Shown one piece after another: positions 8,396-16,592 of a stretch of DNA of 46,136 nt. Location: positions 1 through 46,136 of the forward strand of contig JAFVOR010000048.1 in assembly GCA_017505725.1 (NCBI GenBank), read 5' to 3'. The translations under genes and the position numbers were made by a program. How positions within the stretch are numbered: the stretch's first letter is position 1; every line of letters begins with the position of its first letter. The notes under the pieces are model-generated. The model saw only the letters and a program-made list of their open reading frames with translations, was not told the DNA's origin and made no database searches. This stretch comes from Alistipes sp. GTDB lineage: Bacteria > Bacteroidota > Bacteroidia > Bacteroidales > Rikenellaceae.

Positions 8396-8863
8396 ATGTT
8401 GAAGAGAGGATTTATAGCGCTTATCGCCATCGTTGCCGCCTTGTTTTGCGCGGTGGGGTGTACGACCAATAACGAGAGCCCTTCACCAGCGCAGAAGTAT
8501 GGCACTCTCCACTTTGGAGAGGAGTCTCTTCCGATAAACTTTGTGAGGGTTACCGATAGTGACGAATGGACTACGGTGCTGGTGTCGCCCCTGACAAACC
8601 CTCACAAGCTAACCACCAACGCCATCTTCGGATTGCCAAAGGAGAGCCTCGGCAAGGAGATTGATGTGATGTACAAGTTTTGTCGTGACGATTATATGGT
8701 GATCTACGAAGATCCCGTATGCTACTATGCACCTTTCAGACCTTTGCAGTCGGGCACTATCAAGTTATCGACAACAACGACAGGAGTCAACATCGAGGTG
8801 GATGTGGTGCTTTACGACGGTACGCCACTGCGCTATTCGGCAAAAAATCTGCCTCTCCAATAA
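8396..8863 (+). CDS. Small lipoprotein of unknown function (155 residues)
   Basis: Signal peptide MLKRGFIALIAIVAALFCAVGC with the lipobox AVGC. The remaining 130 residues are beta-rich. Its pattern KYGTLHFGEESLPINF..VTDSDEWTTVLVSP echoes the two upstream lipoproteins (a short strand, then a statement of value followed by thresholds such as GLPKESLGKEIDV compared with GPQLIGKEFDL in the 7113 gene). That similarity suggests the three genes are diverged relatives. It is the last gene before a strong terminator. Confidence 0.7.
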   Translation: MLKRGFIALIAIVAALFCAVGCTTNNESPSPAQKYGTLHFGEESLPINFVRVTDSDEWTTVLVSPLTNPHKLTTNAIFGLPKESLGKEIDVMYKFCRDDYMVIYEDPVCYYAPFRPLQSGTIKLSTTTTGVNIEVDVVLYDGTPLRYSAKNLPLQ

Positions 8864-8879
8864 CCGTTGCGACACAAAC

Positions 8880-8918
8880 AAAATCAACCCACGAGCAGTT
8901 CGATGGGTTGATTTTTTG
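8880..8918 (+). terminator. Terminator of the lipoprotein run
   Basis: An AAAATCAACCCA arm (8880-8891) pairs with TGGGTTGATTTT (8904-8915), followed by further Ts. It lies 16 bases after the last lipoprotein stop. Confidence 0.88.
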
Positions 8919-8961
8919 TTAGATAGTGCATAATTGTCTCCATTTATTTACCGAAATTTAT

Positions 8962-8969
8962 TAACTTTG
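8962..8969 (+). promoter_or_regulatory. -7 promoter element of the HAD gene
   Basis: TAACTTTG matches the Bacteroidota -7 consensus TAnnTTTG, 31 bases upstream of the start. No good -33 element is seen. Confidence 0.55.
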
Positions 8970-8999
8970 TAGCAATTATATATAAAAAATAGTTGAGCT

Positions 9000-9851
9000 A
9001 TGAGCACCATCGACACGCAATTTACCATCGCACTCATCTACGATTTCGACGGAACACTCGCTGCGGGCAATATGCAGGAGTACGACTTCATACCCGCTGT
9101 GGGCAAGAGCAATGTTGAGTTTTGGGATGCATCGAACCGCCTCGCCGAGGAGCAGGATGCCGACCAGATTCTCACATATATGGCACTGATGATTCGTGAG
9201 GCACAAGCCAAAGGCTTGTCGTTGCGTCGCGAGGCATTCCAGGAGTCGGGCAAGAAGATTACACTCTACCCGGGTGTCGAGGAGTGGTTCGACCGCATCA
9301 ACGCCTATGGCGAGGAGCGCGGTGTGAAGGTGTTGCACTACATCAACTCGTCGGGCTTGAAGGAGATTATCGAGGGCACATCCATTGCCGACAAGTTCCG
9401 CAAAATCTACGCCTGCTCGTTCCTCTACAATGTCGATGGCATTGCCTATTGGCCGGGTGTGGCGGTGAACTACACCAACAAGACACAGTTTATCTTCAAG
9501 ATTAACAAGGGTGTCGAGTCGGTCTACGACACCAAGCAGGTCAACAAGTATATGGAGGAGAAGCAGCGCCCTGTGCCATTCTCACGAATGATATATGTGG
9601 GAGATGGAACAACCGATATCCCTTGTATGCGCCTTGTGAAGAACTTTGGCGGCCACTCCATCGCAGTCTACAATCCGAAGGATAAGGCAAAGCGACGCGA
9701 GATGAACACCCTCATCCGTGACAATCGTGTCAACCACGTCTGCCCTGCCGACTATAGCGAAAGCAAGGAGATGGATACTGTGGTTAAGGCCATTATCGAC
9801 AAGTGCGTTGCCGACCACAAACTATCGTTACTCGAGACCGAGAAATTGTAG
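9000..9851 (+). CDS. HAD-family phosphatase
   Basis: A 283-residue haloacid-dehalogenase superfamily hydrolase. Motif I is IYDFDGTLA (residues 13-21), which supplies the nucleophilic and acid/base aspartates. Motif II is the serine in YINSSG, and motif IV is VGDGTTDIPCM (about 200-210). The region between motifs I and II forms a helical cap. These proteins usually dephosphorylate small phosphorylated metabolites; the substrate is not apparent. The lack of a signal peptide makes it cytoplasmic. It has its own upstream -7 element and no obvious operon partner. Confidence 0.88.
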   Translation: MSTIDTQFTIALIYDFDGTLAAGNMQEYDFIPAVGKSNVEFWDASNRLAEEQDADQILTYMALMIREAQAKGLSLRREAFQESGKKITLYPGVEEWFDRINAYGEERGVKVLHYINSSGLKEIIEGTSIADKFRKIYACSFLYNVDGIAYWPGVAVNYTNKTQFIFKINKGVESVYDTKQVNKYMEEKQRPVPFSRMIYVGDGTTDIPCMRLVKNFGGHSIAVYNPKDKAKRREMNTLIRDNRVNHVCPADYSESKEMDTVVKAIIDKCVADHKLSLLETEKL

Positions 9852-9877
9852 TAACTAATTGATTTTCAATATTTTTA

Positions 9878-9886
9878 GGGGGGGGG
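9878..9886. repeat. Homopolymeric tract of nine G
   Basis: Nine consecutive Gs in the 90-base gap between the HAD gene and the next ATG, 55 bases upstream of that start. This is the longest G run I noticed. See the finding on possible slippage. Confidence 0.95.
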
Positions 9887-9941
9887 TATTTCGCTTGACG
9901 AGGTGCCACCCAAGATGTTTAACTATTTGATAAATACCCTT

Positions 9942-10604
9942 ATGAAAAGAATCAAAACTCGTCTGTTTTTACTGGTCGCACTCCTTGTGGCGCAAGGGGC
10001 GTTGGCGCAGACAAGAACAAAGTCGGTTGTCGAGACCGACGAGGGAACGGTTGTCACAATCGTGAAGACCATCCCAAATTTCACGCCCAAGCACGATATT
10101 CGTATCGGGGTCGGCTCAGTAAGTATTCCGACTCTGTTTGCGCTTGACGAATTCCACAATGATTATTATCCCGATTTCCGCAGGGATATGCAGAACGCCG
10201 ACACCTATCTCACGCCTCGCTACTTTGTGGGTAACTACTCGTTGAGCTACACCTATCACGACCGCAAGTGGCTGCAGTATGGCGGTCAGGTGGTCTTTGG
10301 CGCATCGACTCGCTCGCGCCTCAACGCCACCACCCACAATGTGGTCGAGAACCGAAACAAATACTGCCTCTCGGTGATGCCTATGGTGCGTTTCTCGTGG
10401 TTCTATCGCGAGAAGGTGCAGATGTATTCGTCGGTGTCGCTCGGTTTTGTCACCGATTTCGAGGATCTCTATGTCTGGGGCGACGCAACACTCTTCGGTT
10501 GCTCGTTTGGTCGCAAGGTCTTTGGCTTTGCCGAACTCGGACTCGGTATGTCGGGTTGGGCGCGTATCGGAATCGGCTATCGCTTTAACGCTGGCAATAA
10601 ATAG
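9942..10604 (+). CDS. Secreted outer-membrane beta-barrel-like protein
   Basis: A 220-residue protein starting at ATG 9942, which opens a signal peptide (MKRIKTRLFLLVALLVAQGALAQ). The mature part alternates aromatic and polar residues and ends with repeated short strands such as VQMYSSVSLGFVTDFEDLYVWG, FGCSFGRKVFGFAELGLGMSG and ARIGIGYRF. The protein ends NAGNK. This looks like a small outer-membrane beta-barrel, but no family is recognised. It could instead be a periplasmic beta protein. The G9 tract upstream may affect expression. Confidence 0.65.
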   Translation: MKRIKTRLFLLVALLVAQGALAQTRTKSVVETDEGTVVTIVKTIPNFTPKHDIRIGVGSVSIPTLFALDEFHNDYYPDFRRDMQNADTYLTPRYFVGNYSLSYTYHDRKWLQYGGQVVFGASTRSRLNATTHNVVENRNKYCLSVMPMVRFSWFYREKVQMYSSVSLGFVTDFEDLYVWGDATLFGCSFGRKVFGFAELGLGMSGWARIGIGYRFNAGNK

Positions 10605-10677
10605 TTTACATTCATTTTACGAATATCGGTTGACAACAAAAGTGTTGACACGGTTTTTACCATAAATCAGAGAAAAT

Positions 10678-11412
10678 ATGAGAAAATATATATCGTTTTT
10701 CGCCCTATTGGTGGCAACATTTGCCATCACATCGTGCGAACTTGAGGGTGGCACTGAGCCAAATCCGAACAGAGCAAACCAAAACCTTTGGAACAGAGTG
10801 CAGTACTCGCTTGACAGCCAATACCAGTATGTTGCGGCGGTGGCACATCTCAATGACACCTTGCGTGGTGTCGAAGATACAAACCTCTTCTATCAGGGTT
10901 GCGAAATCGCAAAGTACGAAGATACCTACACACTCTACTACTCCGGCCAAAACTGCACCTACAAAATTGTCACTGCAGGTACACTGCTTAGCGAGGGCGG
11001 TGAGTGGGCTGTCTATGCAAAATACGGAAGTTATATGGGCTTCAAGAGGATGGGTAAAGCAACGGGGATCGCGGGCGATGCTACGAAGTTTGTGCTTGAG
11101 CTCGAGGATACAGAGGGTATCTCATTCACATACTACGACATACTCAAATCGGAGGTCGCCTATTCGCTCAACAGCAGCGAGGGGTGCCTTGATGTGACCT
11201 ACAATAGTGTGGAGGGCTACTCCACCGAACGCCACGACTCGGTGCCTGACTATAGCATCGAGTTCAACCTTGTCGAGCCGATGGTACTCTGCGATGGCAT
11301 AAGGCAGTCGGGCGAGGTCTATATTCACTATAAAGATTATGTTTTGCACACTGAACGAGCTTTGAAGGTTAAAATTGCCAATAAATTTATTACCTTTGCG
11401 CCACTTAATTAG
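10678..11412 (+). CDS. Lipoprotein of unknown function (244 residues)
   Basis: Signal peptide [20 protein letters not shown] with the lipobox ITSC, Cys20 lipidated, and acidic residues right after it (ELEGG). The mature part is Tyr-rich and beta-predicted ([40 protein letters not shown]). No known domain is recognised. It ends 10 bases before rdgB starts, so the two genes may share a transcript, though their functions look unrelated. Confidence 0.75.
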   Translation: MRKYISFFALLVATFAITSCELEGGTEPNPNRANQNLWNRVQYSLDSQYQYVAAVAHLNDTLRGVEDTNLFYQGCEIAKYEDTYTLYYSGQNCTYKIVTAGTLLSEGGEWAVYAKYGSYMGFKRMGKATGIAGDATKFVLELEDTEGISFTYYDILKSEVAYSLNSSEGCLDVTYNSVEGYSTERHDSVPDYSIEFNLVEPMVLCDGIRQSGEVYIHYKDYVLHTERALKVKIANKFITFAPLN

Positions 11413-11422
11413 ACGAAAGAGG

Positions 11423-12004
11423 ATGAACGAATTGATTTTTTCGACCAACAATACCCACAAATTGGGCGAGGTGCAGGCTCTTTTGGAGGGTAAGTTTGCG
11501 CTTAAAACCCTGCGTGAGTGCGGTATTACAGAGGATATTCCCGAGACTGCCGAGACACTCGAGGGTAATGCCTTGCAGAAGGCCCGCTATGTCTACGAGC
11601 GCACCGGAGCCGACTGCTTTGCCGACGATACTGGCTTGGAGGTCGATGCCCTGGGTGGTGCACCGGGTGTTCGCTCGGCTCGCTATGCGGGTGATGAGCA
11701 CGACTTCGATGCCAACAATGCTCTGTTGCTCAAGAATCTCGAGGGCGAAACAAACCGCACAGCCCGATTCCGCACAGTTATCGCGCTGATTCTCGGGGGC
11801 AAGGAGTACCTCTTCGAAGGTAAGGTCGAGGGTACAATCATCGACCATATGACGGGTAGCGAGGGCTTCGGCTACGACCCAATGTTTGTGCCGGAGGGCG
11901 AAACACGCACCTTTGCCGAGATGTCGGCCGAGGAGAAGAATGCCATCTCACACCGTGGCCGTGCAGTGGCAAAACTTGTGGAGTTCCTCCAAACGGAAAG
12001 CTGA
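11423..12004 (+). CDS. rdgB: XTP/dITP diphosphatase (RdgB/HAM1)
   Basis: A 193-residue nucleotide pyrophosphatase that removes non-canonical purine nucleotides (dITP, XTP) from the pool, releasing the monophosphate and pyrophosphate. Family motifs are in order: [12 protein letters not shown] near the N-terminus, [25 protein letters not shown] in the middle, [12 protein letters not shown], and the C-terminal ISHRGRAV. I chose ATG 11423 because [10 protein letters not shown] is the canonical start; an upstream in-frame extension overlaps the previous gene. Cytoplasmic. Confidence 0.96.
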   Translation: MNELIFSTNNTHKLGEVQALLEGKFALKTLRECGITEDIPETAETLEGNALQKARYVYERTGADCFADDTGLEVDALGGAPGVRSARYAGDEHDFDANNALLLKNLEGETNRTARFRTVIALILGGKEYLFEGKVEGTIIDHMTGSEGFGYDPMFVPEGETRTFAEMSAEEKNAISHRGRAVAKLVEFLQTES

Positions 12005-12050
12005 AAACGGAAAACGGAAAACTTTGCACTTTTAACTTTTAACTATAACT

Positions 12051-12653
12051 ATGGCAAATTACGAGCGCGAGGATAAATATGACCTCGAAAAGATTGAGCA
12101 ACTGAAGTATCACTACCGTGAGGTGTTACGCCTCCTTGGTGAGGACCCCGAGCGTGAGGGCTTAATTAAAACACCCGAGCGAGTGGCAAAGGCGTGGTCG
12201 TACCTCACAAAGGGTTACGAGCAGGATCCTATCGCCATTCTGCAGTCGGCAATGTTCAAGGAGGACTACAAGCAGATGGTTGTGGTCAAGGATATTGAGC
12301 TCTTCTCGGTGTGTGAGCACCATATGCTTCCATTTGTCGGCAAGGCTCACGTGGCATATATCCCAAACGGCACAATTACCGGTCTATCGAAGGTGGCTCG
12401 CGTTGTGGAGTGCTTCGCTCGTCGTTTGCAGGTGCAGGAGCGTCTGACAGTTCAGATTCGCAACTGTATTCAGCAAGCTCTCAACCCTGTGGGTGTGGCG
12501 GTAGTTATCGAGGCGTCGCATATGTGTATGCAGATGCGAGGTGTCGAGAAGCAGGGCTCGAAGACCACCACATCGGCCTTCACGGGAATCTTCCTCTCTG
12601 ACCCTCGTACTCGCGAGGAGTTTATGTCGATTATCTCGTCGAAACTGCAATAA
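12051..12653 (+). CDS. folE: GTP cyclohydrolase I
   Basis: A 200-residue enzyme that converts GTP to 7,8-dihydroneopterin triphosphate, the first step of tetrahydrofolate synthesis. The zinc site is visible: Cys and His of [10 protein letters not shown] (about 84-93) and the later Cys in [10 protein letters not shown]. The C-terminal TSAFTGIF and the GTP-binding region [11 protein letters not shown] are also typical. It starts 46 bases after rdgB, in a short gap of AAACGGAAA and CTTTTAA repeats, so the two may be cotranscribed. A convergent terminator separates it from the SulP gene. Confidence 0.97.
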   Translation: MANYEREDKYDLEKIEQLKYHYREVLRLLGEDPEREGLIKTPERVAKAWSYLTKGYEQDPIAILQSAMFKEDYKQMVVVKDIELFSVCEHHMLPFVGKAHVAYIPNGTITGLSKVARVVECFARRLQVQERLTVQIRNCIQQALNPVGVAVVIEASHMCMQMRGVEKQGSKTTTSAFTGIFLSDPRTREEFMSIISSKLQ

Positions 12654-12672
12654 AAAAGCAGACAAACAACAC

Positions 12673-12703
12673 AAAAGGGCTGCCCGAAAGGACAGCCCTT
12701 TGT
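12673..12703. terminator. Bidirectional terminator between folE and the SulP gene
   Basis: AAAGGGCTG (12674-12682) pairs with CAGCCCTTT (12693-12701) around a 10-base loop, with flanking A/T runs on both sides. It can serve both converging genes. Confidence 0.82.
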
Positions 12704-12720
12704 ATTTGCAACGGAAGAGA

Positions 12721-14418
12721 TTAGTTCTCCAACTCCTTGGCCAGCTGCTCGGCGCGAGCGAGTGCGAGGTCGATATTGTCAAGGACATTCTCCTTGCCGA
12801 GCTTCTCTACGATACCTACTCTCTCGATAGAGTTGTATACACGCTTGTTCACGCCCGAGAGGATAACCTTCTGGCCAACCTTGAGTGCCGACTCGATGAA
12901 GATCTCGAGGTTGTGCAAGCCTGTAGAGTCGATGAACGACACCTTACGCATACGCACAATGCGGATAGGCATAGCGTCACGCATAGTTGCCATCTCCTCG
13001 AACTTGGTGGCTACACCAAAGAAGAGTGGGCCATTAATCTCGTATACCTCAACACCCTTTGGAATGGTGAGGTGAATATCGCCCTCCTCGCCATCGTGAT
13101 GTACATCCATCTCATCACGCAAAACCGAAATCTTCGATGTCTCCATAATACGACGCACGAAGAGCACCACAGCCAAAGCCAAGCCCACCTCGATAGCGAT
13201 GGTGAGGTCGAAGACGATGGTCAGAATCATTGTGGTAAAGAGGATTGCGATGTCCGAGCGCGACTGACGGCACATCGAGCGGATAGTGCGCCAGCCACTC
13301 ATATTGTACGACACCATAATCAAGACACCCGCCAAGCAAGGCATTGGGATAGCACCCACCAAGCCGCCCAGGAAGAGCAAGACGAGGAGCAAGACGATGG
13401 TGTGAACGATACCCGCAACAGGGGTGCGACCACCATTGTTGATATTGGCCATTGTTCGTGCGATAGCGCCTGTAGCAGGGATACCACCGAAGAATGGGGT
13501 TACGATATTGGCTATACCCTGAGCCATAAGCTCGGTATTGGAGTTGTGGCGCGAGCTGATAACGCCATCGGCAACCATAGCCGAGAGCAACGACTCAATA
13601 GCACCCAACATAGCGATGGTGAAGGCCGTAGGGAGCAACGACTGGATGGTTGACCACAGAGGCTGACCGTCGAGCGACGGGAAGCGGAACGATGGCAAGC
13701 CGGAAGGCAACTCATAGAGGTCGCCAATAGTAGCCACAGGATGAATGCCTGCGAACTGCTCCAAAGCCCAGCAGAATGCTGTCATAACGACGATAGCGAG
13801 CAACGAGCCCGGCATCTTCTTCGAGATTTTAGGGGTAAATACAATGATAAGAATCGACGCTAAGCCGATGCCCAAAGCCCACCAATTGATGCTACCTATA
13901 TTCTCGAAATAGCAAGCCCACTTCTCGAAGAACTCTGCCGGCACCTTCTCGATACCGAGGCCGAGCAGGTCGTTGATCTGGGTTGAGAAGATGGTCACTG
14001 CGATACCTGCGGTGAATCCTACAATGATAGGGTAAGGCATAAACTTGATGATGGAGCCGAGTTTGAAGAGGCCCATCAGCACCAACAAGATACCCGCCAT
14101 AATGGTGGCAATAGCCAAGCCGCCAAGGCCAAACTGTTGCACCACGCCATAGACAATGACGATAAACGCACCTGTAGGACCGCCTATCTGCACACGCGAA
14201 CCACCGAGTGCCGAGACGATAAAGCCGGCGATGATGGCGGTGACAAGACCCTCGGTCGGACCAACGCCCGATGCGATACCGAAGGCGATAGCAAGAGGAA
14301 TGGCTACGATACCAACGATGATACCGGCCATAATGTCCTTCATCAATTTCGCACGATCATACCCACGCAATGTGTAGTAGAGTTTCGGACGAAAATCAAT
14401 TGAAAAATTGGGTTTCAT
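12721..14418 (-). CDS. SulP-family inorganic anion transporter with STAS domain
   Basis: A 565-residue inner-membrane transporter. ATG 14418 is preferred; a TTG seven codons upstream is less likely. The N-terminal 430 residues hold about ten or more membrane helices. Signature stretches include AIPLAIAFGIASGVGPTEGL and the GPTGAFIVIV region. The last 120 residues form a cytoplasmic STAS domain with FIDSTGLHNLEIF. The family carries sulfate, bicarbonate or other anions, sometimes with sodium; which one here cannot be told. No carbonic anhydrase or sulfate-assimilation gene is adjacent. Confidence 0.93.
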   Translation of the reverse strand: MKPNFSIDFRPKLYYTLRGYDRAKLMKDIMAGIIVGIVAIPLAIAFGIASGVGPTEGLVTAIIAGFIVSALGGSRVQIGGPTGAFIVIVYGVVQQFGLGGLAIATIMAGILLVLMGLFKLGSIIKFMPYPIIVGFTAGIAVTIFSTQINDLLGLGIEKVPAEFFEKWACYFENIGSINWWALGIGLASILIIVFTPKISKKMPGSLLAIVVMTAFCWALEQFAGIHPVATIGDLYELPSGLPSFRFPSLDGQPLWSTIQSLLPTAFTIAMLGAIESLLSAMVADGVISSRHNSNTELMAQGIANIVTPFFGGIPATGAIARTMANINNGGRTPVAGIVHTIVLLLVLLFLGGLVGAIPMPCLAGVLIMVSYNMSGWRTIRSMCRQSRSDIAILFTTMILTIVFDLTIAIEVGLALAVVLFVRRIMETSKISVLRDEMDVHHDGEEGDIHLTIPKGVEVYEINGPLFFGVATKFEEMATMRDAMPIRIVRMRKVSFIDSTGLHNLEIFIESALKVGQKVILSGVNKRVYNSIERVGIVEKLGKENVLDNIDLALARAEQLAKELEN

Positions 14419-14464
14419 ACTTAAATTTGTGTTTGCCAAAAAAATAATAACCTAACTGCGGCTG

Positions 14465-14497
14465 CAAAGGTAGAGAAAATTGGCTAAAATGCGCAAA
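14465..14497 (-). promoter_or_regulatory. Promoter of the SulP gene
   Basis: On the minus strand TTTGC (14497-14493) lies 20 bases upstream of TACCTTTG (14472-14465), matching the Bacteroidota consensus. It is 46 bases from the chosen ATG. Confidence 0.75.
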
Positions 14498-14519
14498 TAA
14501 TAGATAAAAAAACAAAAAA

Positions 14520-14550
14520 TTGTCAATATCAATTTTATTTATTACTTTTG
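14520..14550 (+). promoter_or_regulatory. efp promoter
   Basis: TTG (14520-14522), a 20-base spacer, then TACTTTTG (14543-14550), 36 bases upstream of the efp start. It is divergent from the SulP promoter. Confidence 0.7.
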
Positions 14551-14586
14551 CACCCGGAAATTTCTAATACATAAAAATATACAACT

Positions 14587-15159
14587 ATGACAATTACAGC
14601 AGCTGATATCAAAATCGGTATGTGCATCGAGATGGATGGCAAGACTTTTATTGTTGTCGATTTCCAGCACTGCAAGCCAGGCAAGGGTCCTGCATTCGTT
14701 CGTTCGAAGCTCAAGAATTTGGAGAACGGTCGCGTTCTCGAGAATACCTTCTCGTCGGTAGGTATCAAGATTGAGCAGGTACGCGTTGAGCGTCGTCCAT
14801 ACCAGTTCACCTACGAGGATGACCTCGGTGCACACTTTATGCACACCGAGACCTTCGAGGAGATCAACATCGAGAAGTCACTCATCGAGAACTACGACCT
14901 TATGGCAGATGGTCAGATCGTAGAGGTTATGTACCACACCGACAAGGATATCGTTTTGGCAGCAGAGCTTCCTCCAATCGTTGATATGGAGGTTACCTAC
15001 ACCGAGCCAGGCATCAAGGGCGATACCGCTTCGACCAACTCACTCAAGCCTGCTACCGTAAATACCGGTGCTACTATCAAGGTGCCTTTGTTCATCAACA
15101 CAGGCGACAAGATCCGCGTTGACACCCGCACCCGCGAGTACTACGAGCGTATCAAGTAA
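14587..15159 (+). CDS. efp: Elongation factor P
   Basis: A 190-residue translation factor that binds between the P and E sites and speeds peptide-bond formation at proline stretches. Three beta-barrel domains of normal length are present. The tip loop reads KPGKGPAF, with Lys33 in the position that is modified (for example beta-lysylated or otherwise) in other bacteria. The C-terminal signature KVPLFINTGDKIRVDTRTREYYERIK is intact. No modification enzyme is encoded nearby. It has its own promoter and terminator. Confidence 0.97.
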   Translation: MTITAADIKIGMCIEMDGKTFIVVDFQHCKPGKGPAFVRSKLKNLENGRVLENTFSSVGIKIEQVRVERRPYQFTYEDDLGAHFMHTETFEEINIEKSLIENYDLMADGQIVEVMYHTDKDIVLAAELPPIVDMEVTYTEPGIKGDTASTNSLKPATVNTGATIKVPLFINTGDKIRVDTRTREYYERIK

Positions 15160-15186
15160 TACCTTTGAGATAGGTTTGACAAAAAA

Positions 15187-15226
15187 GGAGAGTCCTCGGA
15201 TGTAACAATCCGAGGACTCCTGTTTT
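15187..15226 (+). terminator. efp terminator
   Basis: GAGTCCTCGGAT (15190-15201) pairs with ATCCGAGGACTC (15208-15219), a 12-bp perfect stem with a 6-base loop, then TGTTTTAT. Confidence 0.9.
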
Positions 15227-15235
15227 ATATCTATG

Positions 15236-15787
15236 CTACAACGCTCGCAGAAGGTCGCAAGGTGCTACTGCAGGTTGTTCGGGCGAGATGCCTCGCTCCT
15301 CGAGGGCTCGTTGCACCATCGGGAGGCGCACCATCAGATGCTCCTTGATCCTGATGGGTGGACAGAGCTCGATGCCCTGATCCTTGTAGATAAGCCACAC
15401 AAGCTCCGAGCAGTAGACCTCTTCGTTATCGAAGCTGAACTTCAGGTCATACCATCGTCCCAGCCACTTCTGCTGATCGATGGGTGCGGTGAGCTGCTGC
15501 TCGGGGCGTTTGATGATATACTTGCCACCCACCGACTTCGCCACAAAACGCTCTACGGGCAGAATACGCACCGTGGTATCCGCCTCCATAATCTGCACCC
15601 CCTCGGGCGTATCGACAGCTATGCCGCAATGGCTCCATATCGAGAGCATACCAATCTTCACATACTTCGACTGAAAGGACTCTGTCTCGATAAAGAGTAT
15701 GTCGCCCTCGCGCAAGGCGGTAAGGTCACCACCTTGACGACACGACAGGCACATCATCGCAAGCAATATTAATAGTAATTTTTTCAT
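15236..15787 (-). CDS. YiiX/YebB-like permuted papain-fold hydrolase, lipoprotein
   Basis: A 183-residue protein from ATG 15787. The signal peptide MKKLLLILLAMMCLSC has the lipobox CLSC. The body resembles the NlpC/P60-superfamily YiiX group: LREGDILFIETESFQSKYVKIGMLSIWSHCGIAV carries the histidine of the permuted fold (SHCGI), and VYCSELVW supplies the likely catalytic cysteine. Such enzymes cleave amide or ester bonds in peptidoglycan or lipids; the substrate here is unknown. It lies 125 bases downstream of ubiX on the same strand, in a gap with GGTTTACCGG-type repeats. Confidence 0.8.
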   Translation of the reverse strand: MKKLLLILLAMMCLSCRQGGDLTALREGDILFIETESFQSKYVKIGMLSIWSHCGIAVDTPEGVQIMEADTTVRILPVERFVAKSVGGKYIIKRPEQQLTAPIDQQKWLGRWYDLKFSFDNEEVYCSELVWLIYKDQGIELCPPIRIKEHLMVRLPMVQRALEERGISPEQPAVAPCDLLRAL

Positions 15788-15912
15788 AGTTTTTTTGTTT
15801 AGCGAACTCCGACCGTGGTCAAGGCGCAAGTTTTCCGAGGGTTACCGGGGTTTACCGGGGGCGCACCTTCGGTGCTTACTGGGGTGCGCTGCTTGTTTCT
15901 AACTACTCACTT

Positions 15913-16467
15913 CTAACTCCTCTCGCCCCACTCATATCGTTTGCCCTCGAGACCAAGCAGCGCTTCGACACGCTCGGTGACAGTCTGGCACAACGCCTCG
16001 ATATCCGACGGATGGGAGTAGAACGAAGGTGTGGCGGGCAAAATCACCGCACCCGCCTCGGTGAGTGTGGTCATATTTCGGAGATGTATAAGCGAGTAAG
16101 GTGTCTCGCGCACCACAAAGATGAGGCGACGACGCTCCTTGAGCATCACATCGGCAGCACGCTCGATGAGGCTCTGCGACACACCCGAGGCCACACGACC
16201 AATGGTGCCTACGCTCGATGGCACAACCACCATTGCGTCCCATCGTGCCGAGCCACTCGCCGGTGCCGAGAACATATCGTCGTTGTCGTACTCCTCGATC
16301 TTGGGCGAGCAGGGCATCACCACCCCTTCGTGCTCGACCACTGCACGCGCATTTGAGCTATAGATGAGAGCCACACGCTCCACCTCGTCATTCGCCACAA
16401 GCCTATCGAGCAGTTGTCGTGCATAAATCGCACCACTTGCCGCCGTTACCGCCACAACAATCTTCAT
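15913..16467 (-). CDS. ubiX: Flavin prenyltransferase UbiX
   Basis: A 184-residue enzyme that attaches a dimethylallyl group to FMN, giving the prenylated flavin cofactor of UbiD-type decarboxylases. The N-terminal AVTAASGAIYARQLL (residues 6-20) and the FMN-phosphate region VVPSSVGTIGRVASGVSQSLIERAADVMLKERRRLIFVVRETP are diagnostic. The C-terminus HPSDIEAL..TVTERVEALLGL also fits. No ubiD is in the window. In a menaquinone-using bacterium this would serve menaquinone or another aromatic decarboxylation rather than ubiquinone. Confidence 0.93.
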   Translation of the reverse strand: MKIVVAVTAASGAIYARQLLDRLVANDEVERVALIYSSNARAVVEHEGVVMPCSPKIEEYDNDDMFSAPASGSARWDAMVVVPSSVGTIGRVASGVSQSLIERAADVMLKERRRLIFVVRETPYSLIHLRNMTTLTEAGAVILPATPSFYSHPSDIEALCQTVTERVEALLGLEGKRYEWGERS

Positions 16468-16530
16468 ATCCTACGATTTTGACCCAACCTATTATAACAA
16501 CGACAAAGATAGCTATTTTATTGCAAAAAT

Positions 16531-16561
16531 TTTGCTGTTGCACAAAATATGCATACCTTTG
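16531..16561 (+). promoter_or_regulatory. Promoter of the DUF4837-GDPD pair
   Basis: TTTG (16531-16534), a 19-base spacer, then TACCTTTG (16554-16561): the best consensus match on the plus strand. Initiation near 16568 makes the ATG at 16593 (or 16584) more likely than the one at 16569. Confidence 0.85.
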
Positions 16562-16592
16562 TAGAGGTATGTTATCGTTTCAGATGTCGATT

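Noticed and set aside
12541-13653. A 370-codon plus-strand frame opposite the SulP transporter
   Set aside because: It overlaps the end of folE and runs antisense to a clear transporter; composition is that of a mirror frame.
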